From: Trifolium pratense
Taxonomy: Eukaryota > Streptophyta > Magnoliopsida > Fabales > Fabaceae
Assembly: GCF_020283565.1 (NCBI RefSeq)
Contig: NC_060060.1
Span: 48,100,015-48,164,014, forward strand
Reading direction: 5' to 3'
Length of the DNA: 64,000 nt
The notes beneath the pieces were generated by a model. The model searched no databases and was not told the DNA's origin. It saw only the letters and a program-made list of their open reading frames with translations. The position numbers and the translations under genes are program-made. Below are positions 59,869 through 64,000 of the stretch, in pieces; position 1 is the stretch's first letter, and each line of letters opens with the position of its first letter.

Positions 59869-62050
59869 TGGAAAAACACAAGAAGGGGGGCAGTTGAATT
59901 GTGTTTTAGTATTTTAAAACTTTTTTGAATTAGCAGCGGATAAAACTAAAGCACAATATAAGAGGATAAAGGGTAGAGAAGAACACACAAGAATTTATAC
60001 TGGTTCCTCTCACAAATCGAGAGTAGTCCAGTCCTCTTGCACTTCCAAGAGAGTTTCACTAAAATAATCACCAAGATTACAACCACTTGCTCAAGTTAAA
60101 CTAACAAGAGACTTCATACTTGAAATTCTGGCAGGCTGGTGGAAAGATGCTGCGAAAGATGCTACAACATCTCGTACCAGTACAGAACACAATAGATAAG
60201 TTATAAATAAATTAAGTGCAGGAAGATAAATAACACATATCGTTTGTTAACCCAGTTCGGTGCAACGTCACCTAATCCGAGGATACCAATCCAGGAATGA
60301 ATCCACTATAATAGCTCTAGTTCAAAGCCCTCGACCAACACCCGGTACATGACTTATTGCCTAGACACTACCCGTGCAATCCTAACTAGGAACCTCCTAG
60401 ATAATGAGACCCCGTCCCAAATTCCCTCTAACAACACGTACTGTGTTGCTGTCAATTTTATAACGATCAAAGATGGAGACACCCTCCTAAGAAACTAATA
60501 CCTAGCCAACACTTGACTAAGTTCACAATTTGGAGTTGGTTACAAGCTTCCTCAAAGTACAATACTCAACTCATTACCTACAAGTTTCTGAGTGAGGACA
60601 TAGTGACCATCTCACAACCCGAGTGATTTACTTACACCAACTCTCCTAGAGAGTGGCTCAAGGACACGAAACCCTAAAGACTACATCTTGATGAACAATA
60701 GTTTCGGTGCACAAATAGGTCTGAGTCTTCAAGTATTTATAACCTGAATTTGTCTTGATACGCAAGCTAGGTTTCCAGACTCACACTTGTAAGAATTGCG
60801 GCCAACCCTAGTTTTAAAATTAAAACAATATTTGATTTCACGCAAAAATATATTATGTATATTTTTTTTTCACATAAAGCATGCAAACCGCCTTTCAGAA
60901 GCTTGAGGAGCAAGACTTCAAATAAACAGCTGGAATCTTCATTGGCCAGCTCACAAGATTTACTTCAAAATAATTCTTCAACAAAGATTTACTCCAAAAC
61001 AATATTTGATTAAATTCAAAAATATATCACGATATATTTTTGTATCAAATAATAACACATAAACCGCCTTCAGATACTTGTGGGACAAGGCACGTCTTAG
61101 CTTGTTAGATAAGCACAAAAATTATATCCGAAACAAATCTTCCAAAGATGTGATATAAAAATTCTGCGTAAAATAGAGCATCAACAATGCTGTACGCGAT
61201 GCTACAGCATCCTGTGTAGCATTATGGCTGTAACTTATTTTTGCAAAATGTAGCCAACATAAAAACCTCAACAATACTCAAGTGCTCAAGTTACCTAAAC
61301 AAGAGACTTCGAATAAACACAAAGGTTTACAAATTAAAGTATAGAAATACACCTACGACTTAAATAAACACAAGTATGATAAGTTACAAGTGTTTTAAGA
61401 ACTATCAGAGTATGACAGAACAAGAGCTTCAGAGTTTTAAGTCTTTTGTGCAGAGATTCTTTCAACTCGTTTGTGTGCGCAGGAGAGTTGTATGTAGCAA
61501 TGCAATTCGTCTTGTATTTATATGCCAATGAAGTTATAGACGTTGCATATGACCGTTGATGAAGGAAAGATTATCTGCTTGAACTTGTCTTGACATGGAT
61601 TTGAATAGCGTCCAAATTTGAACAAGAGTTTCAGCTACTTTGGGTTGATGCAGAGAAGACTTTCCATTCTTAGCTAAGAAGACAGACAAACTACGTTCCT
61701 TCCTTAAGACTAGGGATTATGTAAGAAGGCTATCCTGAATCACTTGTGTAGTCGCTTTCTTTATTGATAAAAGTGTTGATGCAATGATTCAAACTTCATA
61801 ACCCAGTCTTTACAAAGATCAAGATCAATCCAGAGGTTTATCATCTTCTGACTTATCAACTACTGAGGCTCTCAACCTCTGAAGCTTACATCTTCTGAAC
61901 CTTGATATCCTCTGAGCTTTGAGAACTTCTGAATGGTCATCTTCTGCCATTTTATCAAAACTTATCTTCAAAATAATTCTGCATTAAAAGCATAATTAGT
62001 AGTTTTGTCTTTACATTAAAAGCATGGTATGAATAAAACAATAGATATAT
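59869..62050 (-). repeat. Sirevirus-type LTR on the minus strand, split by a solo LTR
   Basis: Read on the minus strand it contains gactactctcgatttgtgag, aggaaccagtataaattc and ends aaaacacaattcaac plus a C-run and cttgtgtttttcca (near 59869), matching the LTR end at 57560-57760. The outer boundary near 62050 is uncertain. Without the nested solo LTR it is about 1.0 kb. Confidence 0.65.
60121..61273 (-). mobile_element. Solo LTR (1153 bp) nested in the Sirevirus LTR
   Basis: On the minus strand it starts TGTTGAGGTTTTTATG and ends GCCAGAATTTCA. The duplication ATACT flanks it exactly (60116-60120 and 61274-61278). On both sides the sequence is Sirevirus LTR (tgctcaagtta...aacaagagacttc). It contains aacccagttcggtgcaacg, a phrase common in plant Copia LTRs. 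No internal region is present. Confidence 0.82.
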
Positions 62051-62686
62051 AATATATCTTTCATTGATTCATCATTAGTATTATACCAAATTATAAAGAC
62101 AAAACCCCTAATTTAATCTAATCCACCAAAAATGTTCTTACCTTTGCAAGCACAAGTGCACAACAGTTGATCGACGGCCAAAACTTTCAAACCAAATCTC
62201 AATTAAACAAAACCAGTTACAAAAACTTGAAACAGAATCACATCACCACCCTCTTCAATTTAAAAAAAAAAAAATTCTATAGCACACAAACGCTGCACAA
62301 CATTAACACATCAATTTAGTATATTTTGCACCCAATCTAAAAGAATAGGAGAAGACAAGAAACAAGTAAAGGGGAATCAAAAGCCATTGAATAAATAGGA
62401 GAAGAAACGAAATGGAAAAATGATATTTAAGTCGAACTAAGCTTACATTCTACGTTCTAAGTTGAAAAGTAATCAATTTTAAGTGATTTAAGAATACAAA
62501 TATGAAAGGTAAATCGGTCGTTGGCTTTTCTATTATCAGGTACTACTAATTTACAACGTATCTTCACATATATTTTCTTCTTCCTTTTATCTTCCTTCAT
62601 TAAATGCTAATATGCAAATCCAAATAAAGAAAATCAAAACCAAACAATGCTTCGAATTAATACCAAGCCATGCGAGTTCTTTATAA
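62051..62686. other. Non-coding, no supported gene
   Basis: AT-rich. Nothing recognisable beyond possible residual LTR sequence at the left end. Confidence 0.4.
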
Positions 62687-62884
62687 ATGTCTCTTCCGTT
62701 ACAGAGCTTGAAACGATTATCGAAGTTGCTACTATTGTTATCGTCATTTTATCGGAGAGAACAAGCGGAGTTGGAGGTGGCGGTGGTTGAAACTCAATCG
62801 GAGAGTTGCGGCTGTGAAACGGTGTTGTTGGAGGAAGATGAAGACGCGAGAAGACAAATCGATGAATCTAGGAAAGGAAATTGA
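62687..62884 (+). CDS. Possible small hypothetical protein, 65 residues
   Basis: A 65-residue frame in a local GC-rich patch (gttggaggtggcggtggttg). It has a leucine-rich stretch (KLLLLLSSF) and an acidic/cysteine region (SCGCETVLLEEDED). A TATA-like ttataaat lies only about 10 bases before the ATG, so if that is a real TATA box this start is not used. I do not recognise the product. It may be the edge of a larger gene or chance. Confidence 0.25.
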   Translation: MSLPLQSLKRLSKLLLLLSSFYRREQAELEVAVVETQSESCGCETVLLEEDEDARRQIDESRKGN

Positions 62885-63850
62885 GAGCGTGCAAAATGAA
62901 ATTGGAAACTTATATAGTCTGGGAATCTTTTACAAGTAAAAGGAATGTTGAGTTGCTCACAATCAAGTATTTTGATGATGTGGCACTCTATAAGAAAAGT
63001 TTACAATCTCTATTAAAAAACTTTTTCATCATCTCCTTTAATTAAATCATTTTAATTATCAATATATCAAATTATCACTATATAACTTCTTACAATTATC
63101 ATAAAAAAAACCTTCTTACAAATTATGGCTACCAAATCCATAAAAAATTTATACGGAATACTCTTCTTTTTTGCTCATCATGTTGCATTGCATAACTATT
63201 TACATACTCAATAGTGTTCTAATGCAAAATCTAAAATAAATAATTTGTTTGTTTCACTAATAAAAAATTTATACTACTTTTTTTTTACTTTTCATATGAT
63301 GATGATGTGACACCTCAAAAAAAATTTCATGCAAAATTTAAAAGAATTAAATGTATTTTTTTTTATTTGTTCAATTATTTTATATTTATTTATTGTTTGA
63401 AATTATAACATTTTATAAATTTATTTTCAACTATTTATTTATTTTATTTATTATGATCTACAACACAATTTCCTTTTCTGAACTATTTTTTTTCCTACTA
63501 TTGAGTTCTTTAATTATTATGATGATCTAAAAGATTATTTTTTCTATTATTGAATTCTTTTTTGTTGACAATGAAAGATATATAACATTTTGGTGGTCCG
63601 TATAACAACGTATCAATTGTGGCTCTTTTGTCTTTCTCTCATCTACTTTATTATGTAACTCCCACTTAATCATTCCCACATTTACTTTATCATGTAACTC
63701 CAAGTAATTAATATTTGTAACCACTGCATGTGTGACTCTCTATAGCCAAACTCTTCGTATTTTTTTTTGGGTCACATCCTAACACTCTTCCTATATTCTT
63801 TTTTTGAACAAGCCTAACTCTTCCTATATTCATAACATACATTAATTGGT
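62885..63850. other. Intergenic, upstream of the last gene
   Basis: Very AT-rich. The phrase tatttatttattt-tttatt near 63360-63450 is low complexity. cctaactcttcctatattc-like phrases are duplicated at about 63779 and 63811. No gene seen. Confidence 0.5.
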
Positions 63851-63853
63851 TCC

Positions 63854-63862
63854 TATATAAAT
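63854..63862 (+). promoter_or_regulatory. TATA box of the gene starting at 63941
   Basis: tatataaat about 80 bases upstream of an ATG, with a CA/CT-rich leader between, is a standard plant core promoter layout. Confidence 0.6.
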
Positions 63863-63940
63863 GTGTCCATTCCTCATATACTCATCACCTTTCACACCCA
63901 AGAAATATTTTAATTACACAACTAAGAGAGTTACCACATC

Positions 63941-63969
63941 ATGTCTGCTTCTCAAAGTAATGCAAATAA
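63941..63969 (+). CDS. First coding exon of an unidentified gene, cut by the right edge
   Basis: ATG at 63941 opens MSASQSNAN plus a split codon, then a consensus donor gtaagc at 63970. With the TATA box and leader this looks like a short first exon. The product cannot be identified from nine residues. Confidence 0.5.
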
Positions 63970-64000
63970 GTAAGCATATTGTTCTTACATTTCATACACC

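Noticed and set aside
1..64000. CRISPR array, operon or bacterial-type defence system
   Set aside because: No spaced identical repeats or prokaryotic gene layout; the DNA is plant nuclear sequence with spliceosomal introns.

Overview
The window is plant nuclear DNA: intron-rich genes with GT-AG introns in AT-rich sequence packed with plant transposon families. Gene content (an NLP6/7-type NIN-like protein, plant tripeptidyl-peptidase II, a CYP714-like P450) and repeat style suggest a papilionoid legume of the Medicago/Trifolium type. That assignment is inference; no database was searched.

Layout. Positions 1-2786 (minus) hold the 5' half of an NLP gene that runs off the left edge. At 4.7-5.2 kb lies a 465-bp hAT-type nonautonomous element with a target duplication. 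At 6.3-7.8 kb is the 3' end of an old Gypsy element, invaded near the end of its LTR by a complete 11.57-kb Athila-type Gypsy retrotransposon (7846-19413, GTACT target duplication). The inserted element has a tRNA-Asp primer site, an uninterrupted 1842-residue gag-pol and a second 490-residue ORF. Its LTRs look identical except for a 478-bp deletion in the 3' copy. From 21.3 to 40.4 kb (plus) a complete TPP2 gene was reconstructed: 34 exons whose lengths sum to an open frame of 1321 codons plus stop, with introns full of MITEs, SINEs and a Copia remnant. Convergent to it, 42.8-47.0 kb (minus) holds a four-exon P450 of 512 residues.

From 47 kb to the right end there is little host coding sequence. 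I find a Stowaway-like MITE inside a long inverted-repeat element whose other arm preserves the empty site, two foldback elements flanking a chloroplast psaC fragment, a 5'-truncated LINE with a 17-bp target duplication, a 582-bp TRIM with identical LTRs, a second hAT-type element, and a Sirevirus graveyard. In that graveyard a Helitron sits inside one LTR, a solo LTR sits inside another of opposite orientation, and a decayed envelope-like ORF lies between them. The last 60 bases carry the first exon of a further gene on the plus strand.

The three identifiable host genes have no evident joint pathway. What links the window is layered transposon insertion, and several insertion events can be ordered from the sequence itself. 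I found no sign of a new defence, biosynthetic or RNA system.
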